Assembly (NCBI GenBank): GCA_019916065.1
Contig: CM034240.1
Location: forward strand, 41,923,180-41,987,179
DNA from: Vitellaria paradoxa
Taxonomy: Eukaryota; Streptophyta; Magnoliopsida; Ericales; Sapotaceae
Direction of reading: 5' to 3'
DNA: 64,000 bases
How positions within the stretch are numbered: the stretch's first letter is position 1; the number at the start of each line of letters is the position of its first letter. Of the stretch, positions 26,401 through 35,900 are shown in pieces. A program made the position numbers and the translations under genes. The notes beneath the pieces are model-generated. The model was not told the DNA's origin, made no database searches, and saw only the letters and a program-made list of their open reading frames with translations.

Positions 26401-29400
26401 CGACTGGCAAGGGTGTCCGAACACTAATGTGGCTAATTTTCAGAAAAAATTAAAAATTGATTTTTAATTATATTTTTTTACCCAAACTAAATTATTATGG
26501 ATTTCTAATGAAGGAATGGATCCCAAATCATCACCAAGTCTAATGAGAATGTATTTTTACATTGAGATAATATTTATTTGCATGATTAAGCATATCATGT
26601 GCATGGGGCTGGGGTGGCATCATCTGGTTCGTGTTGAGAGTATTGATTGGCCGAGAGTGCCACTTTTATATTGTGACGTGCCGAGGCACGGGTTATATAC
26701 ATGAACGCGATCCATCATTTGAGAAAAATGAGAAAATTAGATTTTAAAAATTACTAGATGATCCACAGTCGACATATATAACTAAAGTTTAGTCATTTGG
26801 AGTTGGGACATTAATTATAAGATATGATTATGAGATTTTCCTTCGGACTGCAGTTGGACTCTGCTTGAGCTAAGTAGATACTTGACTAGGGGTGTAATAC
26901 AGTTTCCTAGCAGAAGGGCTAGTGGGTGTAACACGATTCCCCTGAGTCTTACACCGGTGGAGGGTGTAACACGATTCCCTACTCGGTTTATATACATGTA
27001 AATATTAAAATATACGTTCACTGTAAGCGTAAACAGTGCGATTGGTGACCCCGCGTGCTTTGCTAAGCGTCACCCGTCCCAAGATAAGGTTGGAGGTAGA
27101 TAAAGACTAGAATATGCATTGACATTGCATTCCATCGCTCCCATTGCATGAGATTGCATTTATATTCTTTTATATGGAGATGTTGATATAATGTGGCTAT
27201 GACATTGATTGATGAGATGTATGGTTTATCCGGCTGAGTATCAGTTTGGTTATAAAATAAACGATATAACTAGAAACTACGGTGACCTGATTCCTGAGAT
27301 GAAATACGTGGGCAGCTTAAGTTAGAGTAACTTGAGTCCGATCTTAACTATGGGTGATAAAATTTGTGTTTAGTTTTCTTAATTGAGTTGAATTATTAGT
27401 ATTATAAGTAGTGTGACCTAGAAAGTGGATTCGATACTGATAATTATGACATTATTATTTGGATAGCTATGAACATAGTTATAGTATTTGTTCTAATCGT
27501 ATAGACCTTAATTGTGGTCATTGAAAATGGTGTTAAGGTGGATGATGCTATTGATAAATTGATAGTGATCTATTGAAATATTATTTTAATATAGGAATGA
27601 CAGACGTGTTTAGTTGCTGTGATGATGGTTATTATACTATAACTTGACCTCGGAACGGGTTTTTATTTAATTTAATTTGTTCCCATATTTCCATACGTCC
27701 GTCCTGGACAATTAACTTAGGGCCATGACACCATAAACCCCCATTACTGTCATTGTTGACCACTCACCCCTGCCATCCCCATATTTGGCAAACATCACTC
27801 TCCTTTATGGCCTACACCTCTCGCAAGCATTTCTCCACATCCATTTTCCAAAAGGCTTCCATAAAAGTACCAAACATGTGAATACCAAGTCCACCATCTC
27901 TAATGGGTCAGCACATAAGATCCCAATTCAGTAGATGACACTTGAACTCGTGCCCCATTTCAACCCAAAGGAAATCTCTTTGTAATTTCTCTAGCTTATT
28001 TGCCACAGGCACTGAAATTAGAAAAAGAGATAAAATAAGTAGGCATGCTAGATAAAGTACCATTAATCAGAGTCACTCTTGCACCTCCAGATAGAAAAAT
28101 ATGAATGAAAATGCAAAAAAAAAAAAATTGAGAATGTGAAAAACAAATCAAACAGCTTCAAAAAGATCTGAAAAAACCACTATTAATCTTGGCTTGAAGA
28201 GACGATCACAGCAGCGTTCTCACCAGTGTTAGAGGTTCATACATGATGACGTGAGCCTGAAGTAGATTATGGTTTTTTCTTTTTGATAGTCCTAGTTTTT
28301 AGGGTTAGATCGGGCATTCTAATACCAAGTTCAATTCATATCATAACAAATATACACTATTCAATCGTGAAACATTATCAAGGAATGTCAAACCACCTTA
28401 CCAAGCTTATAAATGTTAATATTTTGCTTAACCAAAATAACCTAGCACCAATTTGAATGTGCTTTTTAAGTGAAAATATATCTCATTCGATCATTAAGAG
28501 ATTAAACAATTACACAGGTCAAAAGCGCTTCAAGATAAATTAATTTATCCAAAATAAATAAATAAAATGATGCAACACCAAGCTAATCAAAATAAATAAT
28601 GGGATGAAGCCCCTTGCATTGGCTTAGGACATAACGTGCAACATTCAAGGAACCACAACAAGTGAAAAGAAAAAAGTTTTTGAAAATGGAACTCAAATTG
28701 ATTGATAAAGACCCAAACAACAACCTCACTTCTCTAAGAGTATCATAAAAGCCACCAAAAACAATAATCTTGTGCTTGTATAACACCTGTAACACATCCA
28801 AGAAATTCCAACATAAAAATCTTTATAGAAGGCACATAATTCAAGGTTGAGAGAACTAAAATTTGGCAAACAGTATTAAGACAAGAAAACAAACTAATAT
28901 CTCAAGAGCAACATAACAAAAAATTCAGAAGCATATTCCTAAATATATTCCTAAATAGATATTTACCTCTCTGCTTTGTTAAAAAGCTTTACAGTATGTC
29001 AGCATGTTAATAAGTTCCACATTAGATAAATATAAAGGTAGCATTATGATTTTGTTTATTGTTTAAACTTAATCAATTTTTCCCACATATTGTAATTTTA
29101 CCAATTGTTACCCATATGTCTTTAAAAATGATTCTACAGTGCTGTCAAAAGCACTAGGCACCCTTAAGGTGGCAAAACCCCTTATTGCCTAGGCAGAAGG
29201 CACTCACCTAAGTGAGATCATCTAAAGATCATCAAATATAGACTTCTATAAGCATCACTATTTAAAAATAAAAATAAAAAAGAAGTCCACGATATTTTTC
29301 CAATTAGATAAACATAGAAATGAATAAAAAGTAATATCTATTCTTTGTAGAACACATAAGTTAAAAGCAAAAACATAATCTTATTTATTTGAACTAATAA

Positions 29401-31604
29401 CAAAAAAAGCTCTAAGATGCTCTAATCTTCATCCATATCCATGATGTTGTCATCTTCTATGCTCTCATCACATCTGAAGTACGTGATAGATCACCCCATG
29501 TTCTATGCTCTCATCACATCTGAAGTACGTGACAGATCACCCCATGTCAAGTTTTCACCATCAAAAACCAATTCGTCATCAACATTAGAGCCACTCGCAC
29601 CTATCTCTCCAATTAACCATTCATTACCATCATCAATATCATGCAAAGAGAGAATCAATTACATTCTGCTAGCCTAGCTTTTAGACTTTGGGGCCCAAAA
29701 TCTTTTTTTGAGGGGCCTAAAATCTCTTTTTGGATTCAAAATATATTCTTAACCATCTTGGTCCAAAATAATAAATTGACCTTGCATTTAGGCAAAAGAA
29801 AATCAAAATATTACATAACATGGAAAAGGCAACATCTCGAGTGCCTCTTCCCTGAGCCAAGGTGCTCGCCTTACACTCAGCCTAACCTTGGGTTGCTCAA
29901 GCATTAGAGAGCTTTTAACAACACTCTGATTCTGTATAGAATTGGCATAGCTTACTGCAATGGCAACTAGGGCTGTCGAACATGAAGACATGAATTCAAA
30001 TTAGGTGGCCCGTTGAAAAAGGTAAGGACAATTCCAACTGCACCACTCCTTATACTCAGCATTGGCAGGGCCATGAAAGTACCCTTTTTATTGTTTTATT
30101 TTTGTAATTCAGTTCAAAAGAAGCAAATTAATACAATATATCTTTTGTTTACTTCCCCATGACTATGATATATAATAAGATAAAGCACCAGATGAAATTA
30201 TTTCAGCATGAAGTCAAAAGCATCACCGCATGGGTACTGTCACTAGTTTGAGCCCCATAAGGGCATGCATATAATTCCAACAAAATTAAAACAAGTAGAA
30301 AAAAACCAAGGTCGATGGGTGGTCCTGTAAATCCAATATATCCAAACTTACCATCCGATGACCTGACCGTGGACTTGGACACCCTTTATAATTTAGTTGT
30401 TCCCATTGATTTGTTTTTAGGTCCAACATCCAAAAGTCCTGAAACAACAAATTCCAGTGGTGATATTCCAACATTTGAGGCTAAATTCACTCATATATAC
30501 ATGCAAAGACAACCCCTAATGCACAATCCATCAACTTCTTCTTCAAAAGAGAAAGAAAGATTTAAAAAAAGAAAAAGATCTTGCCTTGTAGTGATGGAAC
30601 CGCTCTTGATTTGGAGACGTGAATTCACCACCTAGTAGTACACAACAGCAATTACCTCATCATAAACACAATGCATTATACCTCTATTGCATGATTAAGT
30701 GTGTGTTGTGCACGTGTTCTTCCAAATTAACCCATTGTAGGCCTAAAATTCTGCCATTTTACCAAAAATATAAAGATAGTTCTTCCAGGCAACTGCCTGG
30801 TGCGCACTGCGAGGTGGCGGACTATTTGGGCTTGAAATCAATTTCCATTCCTGTTTTTCCACGTCATATCGGTAAAGATCACCATATACGAATGTCTGCA
30901 TTAATCCAACTCAGATTCTCAGTGTGACCTCCCAGCAAGTATACAGAAATACATACATAATACAATTGGGACATAACCCCCGGCCCCCCCCCCCACCCAA
31001 AAAAAAAAAAGAAAAATCACTAGACAACTATCAAGGGCCTGACCTTGTTACCATTGTAGAATTCACCCCCATACAGAATCAGTTCAGTCTCTTTCAACGG
31101 ATTAATGTTCATCTACACAAAACCATCAAACTAAGCTTTGGAAATTCACAACACACACACTAAACTAAAAACCCAAAAACGATAAACTGAACAAATTATA
31201 TAGTACCGAGCAATTCGATCGCCTAGACGGTGCAGGGACATTTTCTTCAATGTGGATTTCCTTCTTCTTGGCTTCTTCCTTCTGTATACTCGACTGTGAA
31301 ATCAAAAACACATCATCATCACACAAACCCAAGTCCCAAAACGAAATGGGCCTTTTTATTTTCCGTTTTTCTCTTTTCCATCATGTAAAATCATTACATA
31401 TATAAGCAAATTACGAAGAATTTTTTTTTTTTTTTTTTTTTTTTGGGAGAAGGAAGAAGAGGGATAGAGTACCAAGATGGCATCGATGTCGTCTTCGGGA
31501 GAGACTTTTTTGGTCTCTCTGCGAGCTCGTTTTTCATCTGCTTTCGCAGTTTTTCTCTCCGTTTTTTCCTTGCCTTTGCCGGGCTTCTTCGCCTTCTTCC
31601 CCAT
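12774..31604 (-). CDS. Kelch-repeat protein with DUF4110 (KLHDC4-like, At5g50310 orthologue)
   Basis: Twenty coding exons can be chained in frame to a 687-aa protein (Arabidopsis orthologue about 666 aa). Exons from start to stop: 31604-31473, 31293-31207, 31112-31044, 30895-30763, 30631-30585, 30438-30352, 28786-28725, 22488-22446, 22353-22273, 20240-20124, 18385-18280, 16946-16883, 16043-16001, 15683-15417, 15341-15180, 15058-14912, 14596-14444, 14191-14105, 13057-12989, 12881-12774. The N-terminus (MGKKAKKPGK) is lysine-rich and resembles KLHDC4. Kelch blades show as LILYGGE, LYIFGGGEFTS, IIVFGGFYD, IFLYGGYSK, LLFGGVVDME and LYIYGGMMEV. An acidic stretch (exons 14-16) precedes the DUF4110 segment (LKDFYKRTNMYWQMAAYEHT). 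The biochemical role is unknown; a beta-propeller binding platform is likely. All introns are GT-AG except the one after exon 5, whose donor is GC. A start 18 bases upstream (31622) is possible but less like the family. Confidence 0.9.
13407..13613. mobile_element. hAT-type MITE in a Kelch-gene intron
   Basis: This is 207 bp with terminal inverted repeats: CACGGGTGGACCCA at the left, and TGAGTCCACCCCTG at the right, which reads CAGGGGTGGACTCA in reverse. The flanking 8-mers TACGGCCT and TATGGCCT match at 7 of 8 positions, the target-site duplication length expected for hAT. It lies in the intron between exons 18 and 19. Confidence 0.8.
13666..13710. other. Poly-C / poly-G palindromic tract
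   Basis: A run of about 17 C (after CCTCGC), then GCGGCCCC and about 10 G, forms a nearly perfect G/C palindrome inside otherwise AT-rich intron DNA. It could be a real G-rich satellite, but an assembly or homopolymer artefact is at least as likely. Confidence 0.5.
13988..14040. repeat. Compound (TA)n(GA)n microsatellite in an intron
   Basis: TA repeats run into GA repeats within the Kelch intron between exons 18 and 19. Short frames read through it encode only IYIYIY or RERERE strings. Confidence 0.9.
17030..17175. mobile_element. PIF/Harbinger-like MITE, family A, in a Kelch intron
   Basis: It begins GGGGGTGTTTGGAAGTTC and ends GGCTTCCAAACGGGCTC, so the ends are inverted repeats. It is flanked by TAA on both sides, the three-base target duplication typical of PIF/Harbinger elements. 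The interior (GATGTGATGGAAAAATGATAG, then GTGGCAAA and TTTTGAAGTTTTTTGAG) is shared with the copy at 36041. Confidence 0.8.
19175..19219. repeat. 20-bp tandem repeat
   Basis: The unit GTACTGTCGTGTTGTGTCGT is repeated a little over twice in a Kelch intron. Confidence 0.85.
20531..21335. mobile_element. ~805 bp TIR element (non-autonomous) in a Kelch intron
   Basis: The left end GGGACCATTTGACAATGCTG and the right end AACGTTACCAAACGGGGC are imperfect inverted repeats. Subterminal poly-pyrimidine and poly-purine arms (TTTTTTGTTTTTTGTTT against AAAAAACAAAAAACGAAAAC) extend them. CTA flanks both sides. The interior is almost pure A/T (AATTTAATTA-like) and codes for nothing. A shorter relative lies at 50514-51160. 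Confidence 0.7.
23690..24250 (-). mobile_element. L1-type LINE 3' portion (zf-RVT region), degenerate
   Basis: Read on the minus strand from 24244, the sequence encodes NFPWTLVRKLG, FFVW, RIVTIDNHIARRQIIVNWC and a frame-shifted DHL..HC-like stretch. This is the zinc-finger (zf-RVT) segment at the end of plant L1 ORF2 proteins. Stops and frameshifts make it a dead copy. It is the downstream end of the same minus-strand element seen at 25385-25640 and 27733-28110. Confidence 0.75.
24255..24760 (+). mobile_element. L1-type LINE 3' fragment, opposite orientation
   Basis: From about 24277 the plus strand encodes VNRCTLCLRQEESIDHLFLHC, followed after a stop by FWVIWKERNQMIFEDDSKP and LKIKSYFLTSLYGWA. 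This is the zf-RVT domain plus the WKERN tail of plant L1 ORF2 proteins. It lies next to an inverted fragment of the same domain, so two insertions are involved. Confidence 0.8.
24880..25340 (+). mobile_element. RTE-type LINE 3' fragment
   Basis: A reading frame at 24893 encodes VRPALLYGSECWAVKHNHNQ, then VAEMRMLRWMCGITRKNRIRNE, and after a stop QLRWFSHVKKRPAEAPVRR and RGRGKPKRSWKET. This is the conserved C-terminal part of plant RTE-like retrotransposon proteins. The 3' end, CCTAGTGGGAAAATATTTGG followed by a TTGGTTTTGG-like tail, fits RTE termini. Internal stops show decay. Confidence 0.8.
25385..25640 (-). mobile_element. L1-type LINE middle portion (between RT and zf-RVT), degenerate
   Basis: The minus strand encodes IWKAIMKFLHDFVKSSSVE, GNRVRF, SDIWIGDRSMKETFPAIYGLA and DKYLTIEMDNGSWS. 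This matches the WxAI...GxxVRFWxDxWxG...FPxLY segment of plant L1 ORF2. It continues the piece at 27733-28110 after about 2.1 kb of inserted sequence. Confidence 0.75.
25642..27727. mobile_element. Repeat inserted into the L1 element, possibly an LTR relic
   Basis: About 2.1 kb separates two halves of the minus-strand L1 coding sequence. The flanking five-mers ATACC (25637-25641) and ACACC (27728-27732) differ at one base and could be a target duplication. The interior carries GTGTAATACAGTTTCC and two copies of GGTGTAACACGATTCCC-like sequence, and ends GGACAATTAACTTAGGGCCATG. That style is common in eudicot gypsy LTRs. I see no coding domain, and the exact ends are unresolved because a clear TG...CA pair does not coincide with the duplication. 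Confidence 0.45.
27733..28110 (-). mobile_element. L1-type LINE reverse-transcriptase C-terminal portion, degenerate
   Basis: Read on the minus strand from about 28110 it encodes LSGGARVTLINGTLSSMPTY, a RDFLW-like motif, LLNWDLMC, IRDGGLGI and a KWLW-like region. These are the landmarks of the plant L1 RT thumb and connection region. Stops and frameshifts are frequent. Confidence 0.75.
29137..29926. mobile_element. hAT-type DNA transposon remnant with internal transposase tail
   Basis: The left end CAGTGCTGTCAAAAGC pairs with the right end GCTTTTAACAACACTC (13 of 16 bases in inverted orientation). Flanking 8-mers TGATTCTA and TGATTCTG match at 7 of 8. On the minus strand around 29645-29430 the sequence encodes NEWLIGEIG, DELVFDGENLTWGDLSR and an acidic tail. 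This resembles the C-terminus of plant hAT transposases. The remainder of the transposase is missing, so it is non-autonomous. It sits in the Kelch intron between exons 6 and 7. Confidence 0.8.
29455..29546. repeat. 46-bp tandem duplication inside the hAT remnant
   Basis: The unit starting TTCTATGCTCTCATCACATC and ending TCACCCCATG occurs twice with one base changed, within the transposase-derived tail. Confidence 0.9.
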
Positions 31605-32862
31605 TCTTCCAACTCTGCGCATAAGCGGCCGCGAGAGGAGACTTGGGTAGTCTTGTCGAGTGGGAGAATTATGGAGTGCCCAAATGGACGACGTCGTTTA
31701 AATGTCTGTCTTTTGTATTTTTTTTAAATACTTTTTAAAGTAAATTAGTAGGATTTAATTTTCGATTAATCAGATTGTTTTGTGATAGACATTGTAAAAT
31801 AAGAATCAGATTAATAAATTTTTAGAGTTTTTTTTTAAATTAAAAAGTCAAAAATCATAATTTTGAAAGTACAATTTCTAATTTTTTTAATAATTTTAAA
31901 AATTAAATATTTTTACCTAAAATCCATTTTTATTAATTTTACATTATATAATGCATCCCTCTATGTGGTTAGGAGTGAAAACTCGAGTATATGCGAGTTA
32001 TATGCAAGTTATTCAAGCTCGAACCGAGAAAAGGTCGGTTCAAACTCGGTTCATGACTAAAACAAACACGAATTGAACTTAATTTGCTCAACCTCGACTC
32101 TAGAAAACCTCGACTTGAAATCTTGTGAGTCGGCTTGATAGAATAATACATATATTTTATAATATTTTTGTATTTTTAATAATATTTTTGTTATACTTTT
32201 TATAATATTTTATTTATTATATTTTAGACTAAAACGATGTTATTTTGATTTATTCGAATTATTTATAAGCCATTTTTTAGTCTAAATTCTTTTTTATTAA
32301 ATTGAGCTTGAATTTAAACTCGATGTAAATTATTTGAGATGAACTCGAATAAGTTAATAGTTAACTTAATTTATTTCTACCCTTATGTACGGTTAAAGTT
32401 AATAACTATAAGTGTCAACTTTCATGCCATGTGATAAATAAGTATTTAGGTCTCATAATTTTTTTTAACAAATTTTAACTGTCAAAAAAAAAACTTTATG
32501 ATAACTCATTCTTAAAATCCCTAATAATTGTTTATTCATTTTATAATTTAAAATAATTACGCTAGCCAAATCATGAGTAAACATTATTTGTAAAGATACC
32601 TAAGATTTAATTAAAAATATTAAAGATTTTTATTTAATTAAAAATCGTTATCCATTATAATGTTTATAGATAGCCTTCTTTTCGGGGTATGATGTGGTGG
32701 CATGACATGTTAATTTGCCCAATTTTGGAGTTTTGTGACGAGTTTAGCTCGTGTCAAAGTATTAGAGTGCCAACTTAGAAAAATGCAAGACGAAGCTTGA
32801 CCCACCATCCCACAATTTTCTCCATGCTCTTTCGCCCCAAAAACACAAGACAACATAGTTAC

Positions 32863-32902
<40 letters not shown>

Positions 32903-32967
32903 TGTCATTTATTTTTTCCTTCTACCCAGGTTGCCGCCGGATAGCTCTTTCTTCCAAAACCCAAGCC
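31605..32967. promoter_or_regulatory. Divergent intergenic region between the Kelch and CHX genes
   Basis: The two start codons face away from each other across about 1.36 kb. Near the Kelch side, GGACGACGTCGTTT (31686-31699) contains the ACGT-centred palindrome ACGACGTCGT. The central part is a dispersed repeat (see 31968-32395). A (TA)n run at about 32868-32900 lies just upstream of the CHX start. I cannot assign a TATA box with confidence. Confidence 0.45.
31968..32395. repeat. Dispersed CTCGA-rich repeat, copy 1
   Basis: The ends are rich in ACTCGA/CTCGAAC phrases (AAACTCGAGTATATGCGAG, TTCAAGCTCGAACCGAG, TGAGATGAACTCGAATAAG). The centre contains AGACTAAAACGATGTTATTTT and TTTATAATATTTTTGT. 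A related sequence in opposite orientation occurs at about 45270-45645. Its class is unclear; a hAT-like MITE is possible. Confidence 0.55.
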
Positions 32968-35900
32968 ATGGCTGATGATAGCCGCCATGCTGAAATACCT
33001 TTTAACAGTTATATATTCCAAGTGCCTTACACTTGCGATTACCTGAGTTCGTCATTGGTCTCTGGGGGCTTGTTCCGGAAAGGTGGTCATCCTTTTACGC
33101 ATCCTATTCCTCTTTTCATGGCACAGTACGGCCTTGCTGCTTTTGTCTCGGGAATGTTTCGGTACCTTCTGAGGCCTCTCAAACAACCCACGTTTGTTGC
33201 AGACATGTTGGTACGTAATTTGTTCTCTCTTTATCTTTATCTTTTTTTTTTCCCCTTGAATTAAACAATTAGTTAATCAATGCACGTCCCCAATTTGTCT
33301 ATGTTTTTCTCCAATTGTATCTTTCAAAATCAAAATTTTCTTAATTACCAATGTTTATCTTGCTAAGAAACATTTAAAATGATAAAAATTGAGATAATTT
33401 GTAAATTCATAATTCGTACAGTGAGATAAAAATGAATAATTTTTAGAATTTTTTAGATATTTTTAAAATTTTTTAATATTTTTCAGTGCGTCAAACACAC
33501 CTTAAGTTAATGTATTTTCGTCGCACTAAATCGGAAAGAAAAAAATGAATATTCAGGGCAAAAATATTGTTGAATTGACATTGGAAAAAAAAAAAAAGTG
33601 TTCTTTCACGAAAAATTATACCTGAATGATTTTTGGATATTGGACACTTCTGCAACAAAGGACACTTTTGCAATAAAGAACACATTACAGGGCATTGTGG
33701 TCATTCCGATGCAAAATTCCGAAAGAAAGAGAAAATGATATATATTCTACAGAGAATAATTTGTGATTAAGTGGTAAAAACTTCTCTCGTCTTTTCATTG
33801 ACCCACGTTCGTCACTCGTGGTGCCCTTTCTCTTACCAATTAAAATATATATATATATATATATATTCTACTAAAAATATATAATAATTTGTTGACAACA
33901 GTGTCATCGTTAAAGTGCACTTTCTAATATATGGTTTATTAATTTAAATTGATTTTTACATTAGATTATTATGTAATAAAATAATTTTGTATATAGTTAA
34001 TATTATGGTACCCTTTGAAATTTTAAATTTTAACAACTTCTAGTATTTTTTTATCAAAAATTGTTAGTTGCGATTTTTTGTGTCTTTGGTGAATGAAGTA
34101 GTAATTCTTTTTATAAAATTTAGCAATTTTTGGATGTTTAATAAAATTTTTGATGACTTTTGATAATTTTTATCAACTTTTGAGTTAAGCAATTTATCGT
34201 AATCAAGTAAAAAAGTGACAAAAATTATTATTTTATCAAATATTCAAACAGAAATTTTTCGCTAAAAATTGGGTTACCAAACTATGTAATGTAAGATTAG
34301 GTTATACTAAAGCCCCGTTTAGAGGCGCAAAACTAAGCAGAAATCAGCCAAAAGTCACTCATTTAGGTGTGTTATGGTGTTTTGCTACTTCTTCCTCGCA
34401 GCAATGGGAATTTTTACCAAATATCAAATTATTAAAAGTTTTATCAAACATTCAAAAATTATTAAAAATTATTAAATATTGTTAGCTTATTTGAGCAAAC
34501 ACATAAAAAAATTTTTAACCAAATTCCAAAAAATTGTTAAAAATTAACTTCTTATTTTATAGACGCCAAAAAAATTTCTAAAAATTGCTTAAAAATTGAA
34601 CTTCGGCCTAATTCTTTTTGGTGCTAAGTCATTGTTTTGTTTGGCAGACTGGAATAATCATAGGTCCGATAATTTTCCATCAAATTTACAACGAAGAAAA
34701 CTATGACAGGTTATACATGGGAAAGCAATCGAACATAGCAGATGTCCTAGAGGTCATGAGTTTCTCTTACCTTATCTTCTTGATCGGAGTAAGGACGGAC
34801 TTGACCGTGATCAAGACCTCCGGAAAACTGGCATGGGTAATCGGCACGGCATCTTTCGTGGTTCCGGTGACGATGTCATCTTCCTTGGTTAATCTCCTAG
34901 GAGTCTCGGACCCGGACATGTTCAGGATGCTCGACAACGTCGCGACGATGGAAGCCACAACCTCCCTGCACGTGACATTCGTGATTCTGAATGACCTGAA
35001 GCTTCTCAACTCGGAGATCGGCCGCCTAGCCCTCTCTTCTTCCATCATAAGCAACTCGCTCGGATTTATCTACAAATCCGTACGCAACCTCCAACAGCAA
35101 TACAAGCTGCTCCAGATGGGAGTCTTGCAGCTGCTCCCGTCGGAGGTTTTTAGAGTACTCCTCATACTGTTCATCGTGTTCGTTCTCCGTCCGATTATGT
35201 TCAGAATGATGAAGCAAATCCCGGAAGGAAGGCCGATGAAAGAGTCTCATTTCATGGTGATGAATATCATGTTCGTGGCGATTGCTTTTGTGTCGGAGTA
35301 CCTGGGGTTACAAGCTCATTTCGGAGCCCTAGTTTTGGGATTGGCGGTGCCGACGGGTCCGCCGTTAGGGTCCGGGATCACGGAGAGGCTTAGTATTATT
35401 GTCACTGCTTTGCTCTTGCCGGCTTACATTATGAATGCTGGTCGAGAAGTCAATACGTCTCTGTTGAGTACCAAAACTACCTTTACTGTGGAGGTGCTTA
35501 TCTTTGTTGCTTACTTTGGGAAAATAGCCGCCGCTGCTGTGCCTGCTCGTCTCTCCAGAATGCCTTTCTCCGACGCGCTTTCTCTTGGCCTCATCTTGAG
35601 CGCACAAGGGTTCTTCGACATCATGATTTTCAAACGAGCCGTTGGGTATTTTGTAAGTGATAGGCTCGCAATCACAAGTGTTTCATTTCACTCTAATTAC
35701 TTTCTCTGTCAAAATTTTCTACTCGTATGGTAGAGAGATTTTTCCAAATCCTTTAATTAAAAGTGGTAATTCCACAACTAAGTGAGACGAAATTTATTTT
35801 TCTTGAATAAATCACCTCCTAAAGCTGTCCTTAATATACTACTCCAAACAACATATTTTACTTTGATATTTAATAAATGTGTGAGAATTTGCTCTAAATA

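Noticed and set aside
32797..32967. Upstream extension of the CHX first exon
   Set aside because: It reads through a (TA)n run as IYIYIY; the ATG at 32968 (MADDSRHAEIPF) fits the family.
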